Of a DNA stretch of 64,000 nt, positions 41,496 to 49,761 are shown piece by piece. A model generated the notes under the pieces. That model made no database searches. It saw nothing but the letters and a program-made list of their open reading frames with translations, and was not told the DNA's origin. Source of the stretch: Paractinoplanes rishiriensis (GTDB lineage Bacteria; Actinomycetota; Actinomycetes; Mycobacteriales; Micromonosporaceae); NCBI RefSeq assembly GCF_016862375.1, contig NZ_BOMV01000006.1:79174-143173 (forward strand). Direction: 5' to 3'. The first letter of the stretch is position 1; each line of letters starts with the position of its first letter. The translations under genes were made by a program, and so were the position numbers.

Positions 41496-42895
41496 TCCGC
41501 CGACCAGGCGAGCAGCCGCTCGAGGTGGGTGTCGGCCTCGCCGGCGGCGGTGCCCGGGTCGCCCAGGACCACCTCGCCGCCGGTGCCGTCGATGGTGATC
41601 AGGGTGCCGGCCGGCAGCACCAGGTCGCCCGCGCGGACGCAGCCGCCGGCCGCGTCGACGGTGAGGCCGGCCGCCTCCACCACGGCGGGCTTGCCCATCG
41701 AGCGGGCCACCACGGCGGCATGGCTGGCCGGGCCGCCGCGGACGGTGACGACGCCGGTGGCGGCGGCCAGGCCGTGCATGTCCAGCGGCGAGGTGAACGG
41801 GCGCACCAGGATGACCGGGCCGGTGCCGGCCATCTGTGCGGCCATGTCGGCGGTCACCGCGATGCGGCCGGCCGCCACGCCCGGACTCGCGCCGCGGCCA
41901 CGGCTGACGACGTCGAGCGGGGCGGTGGTGCGGATTCGTGGCACGCGGGCGGCGCGCAGGTGGGCCGGGGAGATCCGGGCCACCGCGGTGCGTCGGTCGA
42001 TGAGCTGCTCGTCGGCGAGGTCGACGGCCACCCGTACCGCGGCCCGGCCGATCAGCCCGCCGGGGCGCACCTGGAGGAACCACAACCGGCCCGACTCGAA
42101 CGTGAACTCCACCTGGCACACGTCCCGGAAGTGCCCTTCCAGCCGGTCGAGCCCGGCGACCAGGTCGCGCCACACGGCCGGCTCGCGGTCGGCGAGCTCG
42201 GCCAGCGGCCGGGTGACCGACCGGCCGGCCACCACGTCCTCGCCCTGCCGGCCGAACAGCACGTCGCCGAACGGCTCCCTGGCACCGGTGCTGGGGTCGC
42301 GGCTGTAGGCGACGCCGGTGCCGCTGCGCCCGTCCCGGTTGCCGAACACCATGGCCTGCACGACCACCGCGGTGCCCCGGTCGTGCGGGATGCCGTGCAG
42401 CTCGCGGTAGGTGGTGGCGCGCGGCGTGTGCCAGGACGCGAACACGGCCTCGACCGCGGCGCGCAACTGTGCCATCGGGTCGTCCGGAATCTCCCGGGCG
42501 CCCGCCGCGGTGAAGCCGGCCACGAACCGCTCGCGGCTGTCCCGCACGAACGCCTCGTCACCGGCCTCGGTGGTCAGACCCAGGTTGAGGACGGTGCTCA
42601 TCATGCCCGGCATCGAGATTTCGGCGCCGGACCGCACCGCGACGACGAGTGGGTGTCCGGGGCCGCCGAGGCGCCGCCCGGTGGTCGCTTCGAGATCCCG
42701 TACGGCCGAAGCAAGCGCGACGTCACATCCCGGCGGAAGCGCCCCCACCCGCAGGAAGTGACGACAGACCCGGGTGTCGACCACGAACCCGGCCGGCACC
42801 GGCAGACCGAGCCGGAGCAGCACCACGAGGCCGTGCCCCTTGCCACCCAGCAGGTCAGCGCCCAGACCCAGCCCCGGGGACAGGGGATGGATCAT
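41480..42895 (-). CDS. ppdK: Short pyruvate-phosphate dikinase-like protein (PpdK)
   Basis: A 471-residue protein covering only the ATP-grasp and phospho-histidine parts of pyruvate phosphate dikinase. GGKGHGLVVLLRLGLPVPAGF and PGMMSTVLNLGL match the nucleotide domain; the swivelling domain has RGGPASHAAVVARSMGKP with the transferred-phosphate His392. The C-terminal pyruvate/PEP barrel (about 350 residues) is missing, so it cannot complete the normal reaction alone. Mycobacterium tuberculosis PpdK (Rv1127c) is, as I recall, similarly short. It is translated from a 4-bp overlap with the winged-helix gene 42892-43509. Possible roles: a kinase using another acceptor, or a partner of a separate barrel protein. 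Confidence 0.85.
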   Translation of the reverse strand: MIHPLSPGLGLGADLLGGKGHGLVVLLRLGLPVPAGFVVDTRVCRHFLRVGALPPGCDVALASAVRDLEATTGRRLGGPGHPLVVAVRSGAEISMPGMMSTVLNLGLTTEAGDEAFVRDSRERFVAGFTAAGAREIPDDPMAQLRAAVEAVFASWHTPRATTYRELHGIPHDRGTAVVVQAMVFGNRDGRSGTGVAYSRDPSTGAREPFGDVLFGRQGEDVVAGRSVTRPLAELADREPAVWRDLVAGLDRLEGHFRDVCQVEFTFESGRLWFLQVRPGGLIGRAAVRVAVDLADEQLIDRRTAVARISPAHLRAARVPRIRTTAPLDVVSRGRGASPGVAAGRIAVTADMAAQMAGTGPVILVRPFTSPLDMHGLAAATGVVTVRGGPASHAAVVARSMGKPAVVEAAGLTVDAAGGCVRAGDLVLPAGTLITIDGTGGEVVLGDPGTAAGEADTHLERLLAWSADQSSV

Positions 42896-43509
42896 CGCGG
42901 GATGCCGAGTGTGGCCAGCAGATCCTCATGCAACTGGAACCACACGTTGTGGTACGAGGTGGTGGTGTCGGTGAGGTGCTCGAGCGCGCCGCCACGGGCC
43001 CGGTCGAGCGCTTCGGCGAGGCGCACCCGGTACCGCCCGAACCGCGGCAGCGCCGCCGTCAGATCGGCGCAGACCCCCGCGGCCCGCCGGTCGAGGTCGA
43101 CGAACCGCTCCAGGATGCGCGCGTCGTAGGCCGGGTCGGTGTGGTCGTTGATCGTCGGCACGCCGTCCACGCTGCGCATCTGCCAGGCCGAGCAGATGTC
43201 GAGCAGTTCGGGGTTCAACCGCAGGAACTCCTCGAACGACCGGGTCACCGCGCCCCGGGCGCCGGCCTCGTCGAGTTCGCGGGTGATCCGGCGTTCGTCC
43301 TCGGCCTTGCCCGCCTCGGTGAGCCCCCAGGTGGCGAGGTCGCCCGGCCCCCGGGTGCGGGTGACCAGCCCGGCCACCGCGAGGTCGATCAGTTCGGACT
43401 CGGCGTCGGACTCGCTGAGCGCGCTGACGTCGGCCACCCGGGGCAGCCCGGCGAACCCGATGCACCGCAGCGTATGCAGAACAACCAGGTCGGTGGTGGT
43501 CTCCGTCAT
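42892..43509 (-). CDS. Winged-helix regulator paired with PpdK
   Basis: A 205-residue protein. The N-terminal half looks like a MarR/PadR-type winged helix (LVVLHTLRCIGFAGLPRVADVSALSESDAESELIDLAVAGLVTRTRG), while the C-terminal half is helical with SFEEFLRLNPELLDICSAWQM and many charged residues. It probably represses its own operon: a perfect 11-bp dyad lies 30-58 bp upstream. The gene couples to the short PpdK by a 4-bp overlap; I recall a similar small partner next to Rv1127c. It could instead bind the PpdK protein. Confidence 0.75.
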   Translation of the reverse strand: MTETTTDLVVLHTLRCIGFAGLPRVADVSALSESDAESELIDLAVAGLVTRTRGPGDLATWGLTEAGKAEDERRITRELDEAGARGAVTRSFEEFLRLNPELLDICSAWQMRSVDGVPTINDHTDPAYDARILERFVDLDRRAAGVCADLTAALPRFGRYRVRLAEALDRARGGALEHLTDTTTSYHNVWFQLHEDLLATLGIPR

Positions 43510-43538
43510 CGCACACCCATCTCCCGCAGCGGACCGGC

Positions 43539-43567
43539 CCGAGCGTCAATCTCCGGTTGACGCTCGG
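43539..43567. promoter_or_regulatory. Perfect 11-bp dyad upstream of the PpdK operon
   Basis: CCGAGCGTCAA (43539-43549), 7-nt spacer, TTGACGCTCGG (43557-43567) lies in the divergent gap, 30-58 bp before the winged-helix start codon. Because genes diverge here, an operator is likelier than a terminator. It is the obvious candidate site for the winged-helix protein. Confidence 0.6.
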
Positions 43568-43738
43568 CTCCAACCCTACCAAGGGACCTTTGACCCTAGT
43601 TTTTTCAACCGAGTTGGTGTTCGGCTCATCCGATCCGATCGATCATGCGTATTTCCTGGTGCCAGCACGTGTCGATGGTGCCGGCTGCCCCGCCCACCGA
43701 CGGGGTGGCGGCTGACCCCGAGGTCTAGGAGGTTTCGC

Positions 43739-44563
43739 ATGCCCGCGCTGGGGACCAGATTCCTGTGGCGCCGCCTGTGGGGGCCGGCGGTTGCCTCCAT
43801 CGCTCTTGTCCTGCTCGACCCGCAGATCGCCCGCGCCGAACCGGTCGTACCGGACCCGCCCTTCAACCTCCTCACCGACGAGAACAACGGGGCGCTCTCG
43901 GCGGCGGACAAGGATTTCGTGGTCAAGGTCCGGCTCGCCGGACTGTGGGAGATTCCCGCGGGTGACATGGCGCAGGACCGGTCCGAGGACGACCGGATCA
44001 AGCGGATCGGCCGCACCATCGCCGGCCAGCACGTGGCGCTCGACGAGCTGACGCGTACCGCGGCCAAGAAATTGAAGGTGAGCCTTCCGAACAAGCCCAA
44101 CGCGGACCAGCAGGGCTGGCTCGACGAGATGGAGGCCGCGGAGGGCGCCGAGTTCGACCAGATCTACATCGACCGGCTGCGCGCGGCGCACGGCAAGATC
44201 TTCCCGGCCATCGCGACAATCCGGACCAGCACCCGCAACGACACGGTGCGCAAGCTGGCCCAGGAGGCCAACCAGTTCGTGATGACGCACCTGACGTTGC
44301 TGGAGAGCAGCGGCATCGTGGACTACAACGGGCTGCCCACCGCTCCCCCGCCGAACGCCACCACGGCGCCGGCGCGCGACCGGGCGCTGTCCGCGACCCC
44401 GGTCAGCCAGTCGTCCGGCACCTCGTCGACGCCGCTGATCGTGGCCGCGCTGATCGGCGGACTGGCCGCCGGCATCTTCGCCACCAAGCGCTTCGCCGGC
44501 AACAACAACCGCCGGCGCGGCGGCTACCGGCCCAGCAACCGGAACCGGCGCTACAGCATGTGA
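43739..44563 (+). CDS. DUF4142 exported protein with C-terminal anchor
   Basis: A 274-residue exported protein: signal peptide (cleavage near residue 31), a DUF4142 four-helix-bundle domain (SAADKDFVVKVRLAGLWEIPAGDMAQDRS through GQHVALDELTRTAAKKL and FDQIYIDRLRAAHGKIFPAI), a Pro/Thr/Ser linker, then a C-terminal membrane helix (LIVAALIGGLAAGIFATK) and an Arg/Asn-rich cytoplasmic tail. DUF4142 proteins are envelope proteins of unknown role, ferritin-like in outline. TAGGAGG six bases before ATG 43739 fixes the start. The 3' end overlaps the convergent SRPBCC gene by 13 bp. Confidence 0.88.
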   Translation: MPALGTRFLWRRLWGPAVASIALVLLDPQIARAEPVVPDPPFNLLTDENNGALSAADKDFVVKVRLAGLWEIPAGDMAQDRSEDDRIKRIGRTIAGQHVALDELTRTAAKKLKVSLPNKPNADQQGWLDEMEAAEGAEFDQIYIDRLRAAHGKIFPAIATIRTSTRNDTVRKLAQEANQFVMTHLTLLESSGIVDYNGLPTAPPPNATTAPARDRALSATPVSQSSGTSSTPLIVAALIGGLAAGIFATKRFAGNNNRRRGGYRPSNRNRRYSM

Positions 44564-45039
44564 GGGCGGATCTCGCCCGGCTCACCGTCCTCCACGAGCC
44601 GGGCGAGGTTCGCCAGCGCCATCCGGGTGCCGGTCTCGTTGTCGGCCGCCGGAATCACGTCCGGGATGCCCTCGTGCAGGATGACCACCTCGGTGCCGCC
44701 GTCGGAGGCGGTGAGCGAGGTGGTCATCGTCATCTGACCGCGCAGTGCCGGATCGCCGGTCTCGAACTCGAACACCTCCACCACCTGCTCGTCCGGGACA
44801 AGCTTCAAAAACCGTCCGTGGTACGTGTCGGTTTGCGCCGCACTTTTCCCCGCGCCGTCCGGTGAGTCGTACGTGAGCGAGACCCGGAACGAACCACCCT
44901 CGCGCGCCTCGAACTCGTGCACGAAGCTGGTCATGCCCTCCGGCACCCGCCAGCGCGCGATCGCGTCCGGATCGATCAGCGCCCGGTAGACGTCCGAACG
45001 CGGAGCGTTGACGTGCTGCGTAACCGTGGTCGAGTACAT
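44551..45039 (-). CDS. SRPBCC (AHSA1-type) protein
   Basis: A 162-residue START-like ligand-binding protein of the AHSA1/SRPBCC class: VTQHVNAPRSDVYRALIDPDAIARWRVPEGM at the N-terminus, GSFRVSLTYD, YHGRFLKLVPDEQVVEVFEFE and the C-terminal helix. It probably binds a hydrophobic small molecule. AGGGGT precedes the ATG. It follows the MpaB-like gene by 27 bp on the same strand with a 14-bp duplication between. Confidence 0.88.
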   Translation of the reverse strand: MYSTTVTQHVNAPRSDVYRALIDPDAIARWRVPEGMTSFVHEFEAREGGSFRVSLTYDSPDGAGKSAAQTDTYHGRFLKLVPDEQVVEVFEFETGDPALRGQMTMTTSLTASDGGTEVVILHEGIPDVIPAADNETGTRMALANLARLVEDGEPGEIRPHML

Positions 45040-45052
45040 ACCCCTAATTCTC

Positions 45053-45080
45053 TCAGGGCAGCTCGATCAGGGCAGCTCGA
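45053..45080. repeat. 14-bp tandem duplication at a stop codon
   Basis: TCAGGGCAGCTCGA occurs twice in direct tandem (45053-45066, 45067-45080). The MpaB-like gene (minus strand) stops at the TCA of the second copy, so the duplication repeats the gene's final IELP-stop segment downstream of itself. Probably a recent slippage event outside the reading frame. Confidence 0.85.
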
Positions 45081-46209
45081 TCCCCCAGCGGTCGAACTGC
45101 GCCGTCGCCTGGCGTTCCGAGCGGGCCAGCAACCGCTCCCGCCCGCCCGGCAGCCGGCCGGCGCCGTGGCTCATCACCAGGTTGGCGGCCACCCGGGCCA
45201 GGCCGTACCACGGTGGGCGGTACGGCAGTCCCAGGTCGCGCAGTGCGCCGCGGCCCAGCAGCCAGGCGCTCACCGACAGCGCCTTCTCGCGTTCCCAGAT
45301 CCGGCGCCGGCCCTGTGCCCAGTCGTCGGTCATCGCCAGCAGGGCCCGGGCCAGCGCCACGCTGTTGCCGTCGGGCGGCGGGTCGTGCGACAGGAAGTGG
45401 TAGAGCAGCCGCCGGCCACGGCGCTCGGTGTGCGGCAGCCACTCCTCGTCGACACCCATCAACCAGCCCACGTACGACCACAGGTGCATCACGGCCCGGC
45501 CGTCCGCGCGGGAGACGCGTACCCCTAAAAGGCGCAGGTGGAGCAGAAAGCTGGTGCTGAACACGCCCAGCGTGCTGGCCTGGTCGTACTGGTTGATGGG
45601 CACGCCGCGCAGCTGCCAGTCCCAGCTGGGATCGGCCTCCAGCCGCGCGTTCACCAGGGCATGCATGACGCGTACGTGCAAAGTCTGCCGCACGCCCGCA
45701 CCACCCGGCGCCAGACCTCCCGGCGCGGTCACCGCACGCCACCACAGCGACGTCTCCTGGATCCGGCGCAGCGTCTCGCCACCGGTCAGCCGGCCGGTGC
45801 GCACCAGCGGTTCGAGGGCGGCGGCCGTGCGGTAGCCGCCGAGCAGCGAACCGTAGGCCAGCACCAGACCGGCGTCCATCCCGAACTCCCGGCACGCCTG
45901 CGCACCCCGCGCCAGCAGGTCGTCGTCCACCCAGGCGGGCCGCTCCGACACGGCCGCGAAGAACGCGCGCACCGGCTCCGGGGCGTCGGCGCCCGGCCCG
46001 GCGGCGAGGGCCCGGTGCAGGTCACGGACGGGCATGGCGCGAACCAACGCGGCGGCCACCTCGTCCCGGCGGTTCAGGCCCGCGCGCAGGGCGGTCAACT
46101 CGTCGCCGGACGGCTCGGCACCCGGACCGGCGGTGAGCCGCAACCCGCGGGCCGCCTTCGCACCCCAGTCCCGGTCGGCACCGAACCGGCTGGGCACGAC
46201 GATCGTCAT
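45067..46209 (-). CDS. MpaB-like oxygenase (DUF2236)
   Basis: A 380-residue DUF2236 protein, the family of fungal MpaB and the rubber-cleaving latex clearing protein, both haem enzymes that cut isoprenoid double bonds. Conserved parts: YGSLLGGYRTAAALEPLVRTGRL (proximal helix), VRVMHALVNARLEADPSWD, GVPINQYDQASTLGVFSTSF and the SYVGWLMGVDEEWLP region. His in VRVMHALV is the likely haem-related ligand. It lacks a signal peptide, unlike rubber-cleaving Lcp, so an intracellular terpenoid or lipid is more likely. It is divergent from a TetR gene 55 bp away that probably controls it. Confidence 0.85.
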   Translation of the reverse strand: MTIVVPSRFGADRDWGAKAARGLRLTAGPGAEPSGDELTALRAGLNRRDEVAAALVRAMPVRDLHRALAAGPGADAPEPVRAFFAAVSERPAWVDDDLLARGAQACREFGMDAGLVLAYGSLLGGYRTAAALEPLVRTGRLTGGETLRRIQETSLWWRAVTAPGGLAPGGAGVRQTLHVRVMHALVNARLEADPSWDWQLRGVPINQYDQASTLGVFSTSFLLHLRLLGVRVSRADGRAVMHLWSYVGWLMGVDEEWLPHTERRGRRLLYHFLSHDPPPDGNSVALARALLAMTDDWAQGRRRIWEREKALSVSAWLLGRGALRDLGLPYRPPWYGLARVAANLVMSHGAGRLPGGRERLLARSERQATAQFDRWGIELP

Positions 46210-46226
46210 GCCCTCGACGATAAGGT

Positions 46227-46249
46227 GAGTAAATGCTCGACTTCTACTC
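46227..46249. promoter_or_regulatory. Possible TetR operator in the MpaB/TetR gap
   Basis: GAGTA (46227-46231) and TACTC (46245-46249) flank a 13-bp spacer in the only AT-richer part of the 55-bp divergent gap. Arms are short, so this is only a candidate site for the adjacent TetR protein. Confidence 0.3.
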
Positions 46250-46264
46250 GCGTTCGGCGTCCTG

Positions 46265-46873
46265 ATGAAACCCCCGCATCAGCGGCGCTCGCGCGAGATG
46301 ATCGACCGCCTCCTAGCCGCAACCACTCAGGTTCTGGACGAGCGCGGGTACGCCGGACTCAGCACCAACCGGGTGGCCGAGCGGGCCGGGGTGAGCGTCG
46401 GCTCGCTGTACCGGTACTTCGCCGACAAGAACGACCTGATCGAGGAACTGCGGACGCGCAGCTCGGCCGACGTGCTGACCGACCTGACCGACGCCCTGAC
46501 CGCGGCCGTGGCCATGCCCGCCCGCGACGGCGTGCGGCACGTGCTGGCGGTGCTGGTAGCGGCACTGAAACGGCACCGCGCCGTCACCACCGCGATGATC
46601 AGCGAGGCACCGCTGGGCGCGCACGGCAACATCCTCCCCGAGGTGGAACGCCAACTGGCCCAGGTGACCCGCATCTTCGTGGCGGTGCACGCGCCACACC
46701 TGGAGCCCGCCGAGGCCGGCGCCCGCATCCACCTGGCGATGGGCGTGACGCTGAACGCCTGCCTGCGGATAACCCTGGAACCACCACCCGGCATCACCGA
46801 GGACCGCCTCATCGACCTGACCGCCGACCTGCTGGTGCTGGGCCTACTGCCAGACCCGCTGGCCCGTGCCTGA
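46265..46873 (+). CDS. TetR family regulator
   Basis: A 202-residue TetR repressor. HTH: QVLDERGYAGLSTNRVAERAGVSVGSLYRYFADKNDLIEELRTR (about 22-65), with a helical ligand domain after it. It is divergent from the MpaB-like oxygenase, the usual arrangement for local repressor and target. No ribosome site is evident before ATG 46265. Confidence 0.9.
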   Translation: MKPPHQRRSREMIDRLLAATTQVLDERGYAGLSTNRVAERAGVSVGSLYRYFADKNDLIEELRTRSSADVLTDLTDALTAAVAMPARDGVRHVLAVLVAALKRHRAVTTAMISEAPLGAHGNILPEVERQLAQVTRIFVAVHAPHLEPAEAGARIHLAMGVTLNACLRITLEPPPGITEDRLIDLTADLLVLGLLPDPLARA

Positions 46874-47005
46874 CGGTTGCTGCCGCACCCGCCCGGGGCG
46901 ATCGCCCAACGCGGCCCGCCTCGCCACCGCCGATCATGTGGACTTCGCGTGCCGGCACAACAGCGAATCAACAAGATCCGCCGATCGGCGGGCGGAAGAG
47001 GCAAC

Positions 47006-47164
47006 ATGCGAACCTTGCACCGCTGCTCGGTCCCGGATTGCGGAAAGATCATCCACTTCTCAGCCCGAACCGGATCGCGCGGACCTCGACCCAGGAAGCT
47101 GCTTCAGACGTCCGCTGACCCTGCGCGACGGGCCCGACCGCGGACCAGAAGCAACAGGATGACC
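47006..47164 (+). pseudogene. Possible decayed zinc-finger protein remnant
   Basis: From an ATG at 47006 (GAAGAGG just upstream) the frame reads MRTLHRCSVPDCGKIIHF, then RTGSRGPRPRK and TSADPARRARPR. This looks like the CxxPxCGK...RPRRYCSDACR pattern of actinomycete CGNR-like zinc fingers with the second Cys pair lost. It runs on antisense to the 3' end of the mycosin gene. Weak; could be chance. Confidence 0.2.
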
Positions 47165-48222
47165 ACCACGATCAGGAGCGCGCCGCCCGCACCGACCAGG
47201 ATCATCGGATTGGCCGCCGCCGGCAGGTCACTGCCGTCGGCGACGTCCGGCGGCACCTCGGCGGCGCCAGCAGGCGGCGGCGCCGCCGAGGGCGGGACCA
47301 CGTCGGCGGTGAGCGCTTTCAAAAGATTCAACCGCCCATGCCCGTACGCGTCATCGCGCCCCCGAGGCCCAGCATCGTCCGCGGTGGCGGTGAGCCGATG
47401 GACGACTTCGGCGGCGCTGAGGTCGGGATGTTCGGCCCGGACGAGGGCAGCGGCCCCGCTGACCATGGCAGCGGCCTCACTGGTGCCGTCGGTGAGGTCA
47501 TAGCCGGTGGCCCCGATGCTGGTGGTCACGATGTCAGCCCCGGGGGCAGCTAGATCAACCTGCGGCCCAGTGACCGAGAACTTGGCGATCTTGCCATCTT
47601 TGCGGTAGGCACCGACAGTCAATACCTCCGGGTATTGACCAGGGTAAATGCCCGGGTCGCCGCGGTTGCCGGCCGAGGCGACCAGCACGATGTCGGCTGC
47701 CTGCGCCTTGCGGATCGTGTCGTGCATCGTCTCGTCGCCCGCGCCGCCGAAGGACATGTTGATGACTCCGGCCTTTCTGGCGATAGCAAAATCGACGGCC
47801 TCGGCCAGGAACGACGATGAACTGAAGCCGTCGACCGGGGCAGTGATCGGCAGGATCTTGGCAGCGGGAGCGATGCCGAGGACGCCGTCCCCGGAGCCAT
47901 GTCCACGACCAGCGATGATGCCCGCCATATTGGTGCCATGGCCGTTGACGTCCCGGCGCCCGGTCTTGTCGTTCCACCGGCTGTCCCGGGTGTTGTATCC
48001 GGCCAGCACAGCTCCAGCAAGATCGCGGTGTGCGGCGTCGACGCCAGTGTCGATCAATGCGACGCTCACTCCGGCACCGCGGGTGATCTTGTGGACAACG
48101 GCGACGTCAAGGGCTGCCAGATGCCATTGCCGGTCGCGGGCCGGGTCGGCGAACGCCGATGCCGGCGTCGTTGTCACCAGGGCCAGAACGGCGACCAAAC
48201 CCGTTACGCCACGCACCCTCAT
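47104..48222 (-). CDS. mycP: Mycosin-type S8 serine protease (type VII secretion)
   Basis: A 372-residue subtilase with a signal peptide, the catalytic triad Asp58 (VALIDTGVD), His95 (DVNGHGTNMAG) and Ser248 (DGTSEAAAMVSG), a Pro/Ala linker and a C-terminal membrane helix (PMILVGAGGALLIVVVILLLLV). That is the mycosin layout: the protease sits on the outer face of the membrane and stabilises the type VII secretion channel while clipping substrates. Its ATG overlaps the stop of the upstream gene by 4 bp. No EccB, C, D or E genes are in the window, so it is an accessory or orphan copy. Confidence 0.9.
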   Translation of the reverse strand: MRVRGVTGLVAVLALVTTTPASAFADPARDRQWHLAALDVAVVHKITRGAGVSVALIDTGVDAAHRDLAGAVLAGYNTRDSRWNDKTGRRDVNGHGTNMAGIIAGRGHGSGDGVLGIAPAAKILPITAPVDGFSSSSFLAEAVDFAIARKAGVINMSFGGAGDETMHDTIRKAQAADIVLVASAGNRGDPGIYPGQYPEVLTVGAYRKDGKIAKFSVTGPQVDLAAPGADIVTTSIGATGYDLTDGTSEAAAMVSGAAALVRAEHPDLSAAEVVHRLTATADDAGPRGRDDAYGHGRLNLLKALTADVVPPSAAPPPAGAAEVPPDVADGSDLPAAANPMILVGAGGALLIVVVILLLLVRGRARRAGSADV

Positions 48223-49367
48223 CGGTCGATGCCGATGACGCCAGGACCCGGGTCGTGCCGCACGCTTCTGGAATTCGGGACTATCACCGGCACCACACCT
48301 GCGAGGGCCTCCCATTGTTCGTCGGCGACGCCGCCGGTCGCCGCGGCGGCGTTGCCCGCACGGCGGGTGCCCGCCATACCGAGCGGGACCGGGGCGGCGG
48401 AGCCGCCACGGGCGCCGCCGAGCAAACCCTCGCCGATGACAGCGCCCGGCGGCAATGGTCGGCGGGCCGATATGGCTCGAGGGTCCGGTGGAGCACCGGG
48501 CCGCACGGCCGACGCTCCCGGCCGCACCGGCGGGGCGGCGAAGCCGCCGAAGCCCGGGATGACCCCGGTAGGCGCGCTCGGCAGCACGCCGCTGCCGACG
48601 CCAGGGCCGGTCGACAGCCCGGGCAGCACGCCCGGCCCGGCGCCCGGCCCAGAAACCGCGCCGGGCGGCGGCGCCGGCGGTGCGGTGACCCCGCTGAGCC
48701 CGGGACCGACGCCCAGTGACGGGTCGGGAGCCGGCGGGGTTGCGCCCTCACGGGCCGGGCCATCACCCGGTTCGCGGAGCACCGGATCGTTCGGCACCAC
48801 CACCGGCAAGGGCGTCACGGAACCGAGTTCCCCCTCGCCGTTGTCGAAGATCGTTTTGCCGTCGCTCTGGTTGACGCGCGGCGCGTACAGCGGTGGGGTT
48901 TTGAGGTTTTGGGTGTGTTCGGCGATGGTGGCTTCTGCGGCTTGCATTGTTTGTTGGGCTTGTTTGTCGTAATCGTCTTCGGCGTGGTCTATGAAGCGGG
49001 GGACCCAGTCGGTGCTTACGGCGGCCCGGCCGGTGGCCAGGTCTCGGATGGTGGATTGGGCCTCGGCCAAGGTTTCGGTTACGCCGCGCAGGCCTGTTCT
49101 GGTGTCTTCGGCGCAGGTCAAGGTTTCCAGCATGGATGCTGCCAGGTCGTCTATGCGGTTCAGGAATTTCAGGGCGGACTTGTTGTGTTCGGGGGGCCAG
49201 ACGTCGGCCAGGGCCTCGCCGGCCCGGAGCAGTCGGCGGTGCTGTTCGCGGACGGCGGTGGCCAGCGCCTCCCAGGCCAGCACGCGGTCGGCGGCGGTGC
49301 AGACGTTCTCGGGTTGCACCATCTGCCAGATCGCCGGCAGGTTGTAGCGGTGCCAGTCGGTGGCCAT
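48219..49367 (-). CDS. Probable type VII secretion substrate with Pro/Gly-rich tail
   Basis: A 382-residue protein. The N-terminal about 175 residues are helical (LAWEALATAVREQHRRLLRAGEALADVWPPEHNKSALKFLNRIDDLAASM), like the helical hairpins of PPE/WXG100-type secreted proteins; the W-x-x-x-x-N-x-S-A-x-x-F stretch is reminiscent of the WXG turn. The remainder is a long Pro/Gly/Ala-rich tail. Position between an EspC-like gene and the mycosin, coupled to both by overlaps, supports secretion by a type VII system. No signal peptide. Exact function unknown. Confidence 0.75.
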   Translation of the reverse strand: MATDWHRYNLPAIWQMVQPENVCTAADRVLAWEALATAVREQHRRLLRAGEALADVWPPEHNKSALKFLNRIDDLAASMLETLTCAEDTRTGLRGVTETLAEAQSTIRDLATGRAAVSTDWVPRFIDHAEDDYDKQAQQTMQAAEATIAEHTQNLKTPPLYAPRVNQSDGKTIFDNGEGELGSVTPLPVVVPNDPVLREPGDGPAREGATPPAPDPSLGVGPGLSGVTAPPAPPPGAVSGPGAGPGVLPGLSTGPGVGSGVLPSAPTGVIPGFGGFAAPPVRPGASAVRPGAPPDPRAISARRPLPPGAVIGEGLLGGARGGSAAPVPLGMAGTRRAGNAAAATGGVADEQWEALAGVVPVIVPNSRSVRHDPGPGVIGIDR

Positions 49368-49699
49368 CAGAGCACCGTCCGGGCGATCAGGTCTTCGGCG
49401 GCGTCCGCGTCGGCGGTGGCGAAGAGGCGGGCGATCTCCTCGGCGGCGGTGGCCAGGGCGCCGGCGGCAAGGTGGTACGCGCGCAGGTTCGCCTCGGTGT
49501 TGGCCAGCGCCGACGCGTACCGCTGCTGCGCCTCGACCACGACGCTGCTGGAACCGAGCCGCGCGCCGAACTCCACGCCGTGCCCATGCAGGATTTTGCC
49601 GCGGTCAGCGGCGTCCGCGAACCCGGTGTTCGCCTCGATGCGCAGGCCGCGCCCGACGTCGCCGACCCGCTCGGTGTCGATCCGCATTCCGTCCGACAC
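49367..49699 (-). CDS. EspC-like small type VII secretion protein
   Basis: A 110-residue all-helical protein resembling the EspC/DUF2580 group of ESX substrates (MRIDTERVGDVGRGL, then ARLGSSSVVVEAQQRYASALANTEANLRAYHLAAGALATAAEEIARLF). It lacks a canonical WXG. First gene of the three-gene type VII cluster; its stop and the next start share one base (TGATG). It probably forms a co-secreted pair with the next protein. Confidence 0.75.
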   Translation of the reverse strand: MSDGMRIDTERVGDVGRGLRIEANTGFADAADRGKILHGHGVEFGARLGSSSVVVEAQQRYASALANTEANLRAYHLAAGALATAAEEIARLFATADADAAEDLIARTVL

Positions 49700-49761
49700 G
49701 GTTACCTCCCGGTGCCATCCTGATAGTCACACGATGGCAACCGGCAAACCGTTCGAGATCG

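Noticed and set aside
39726..42173. Open frame of 815 codons on the minus strand
   Set aside because: It overlaps two well-supported genes, a multi-helix membrane protein and the PpdK-like gene, and has no recognisable domain.
41480..42895. Rifampin phosphotransferase
   Set aside because: That enzyme is about twice as long, with a drug-binding domain between the ATP and His domains; here the PGMMSTVLNLG signature and short length favour a PPDK fragment.
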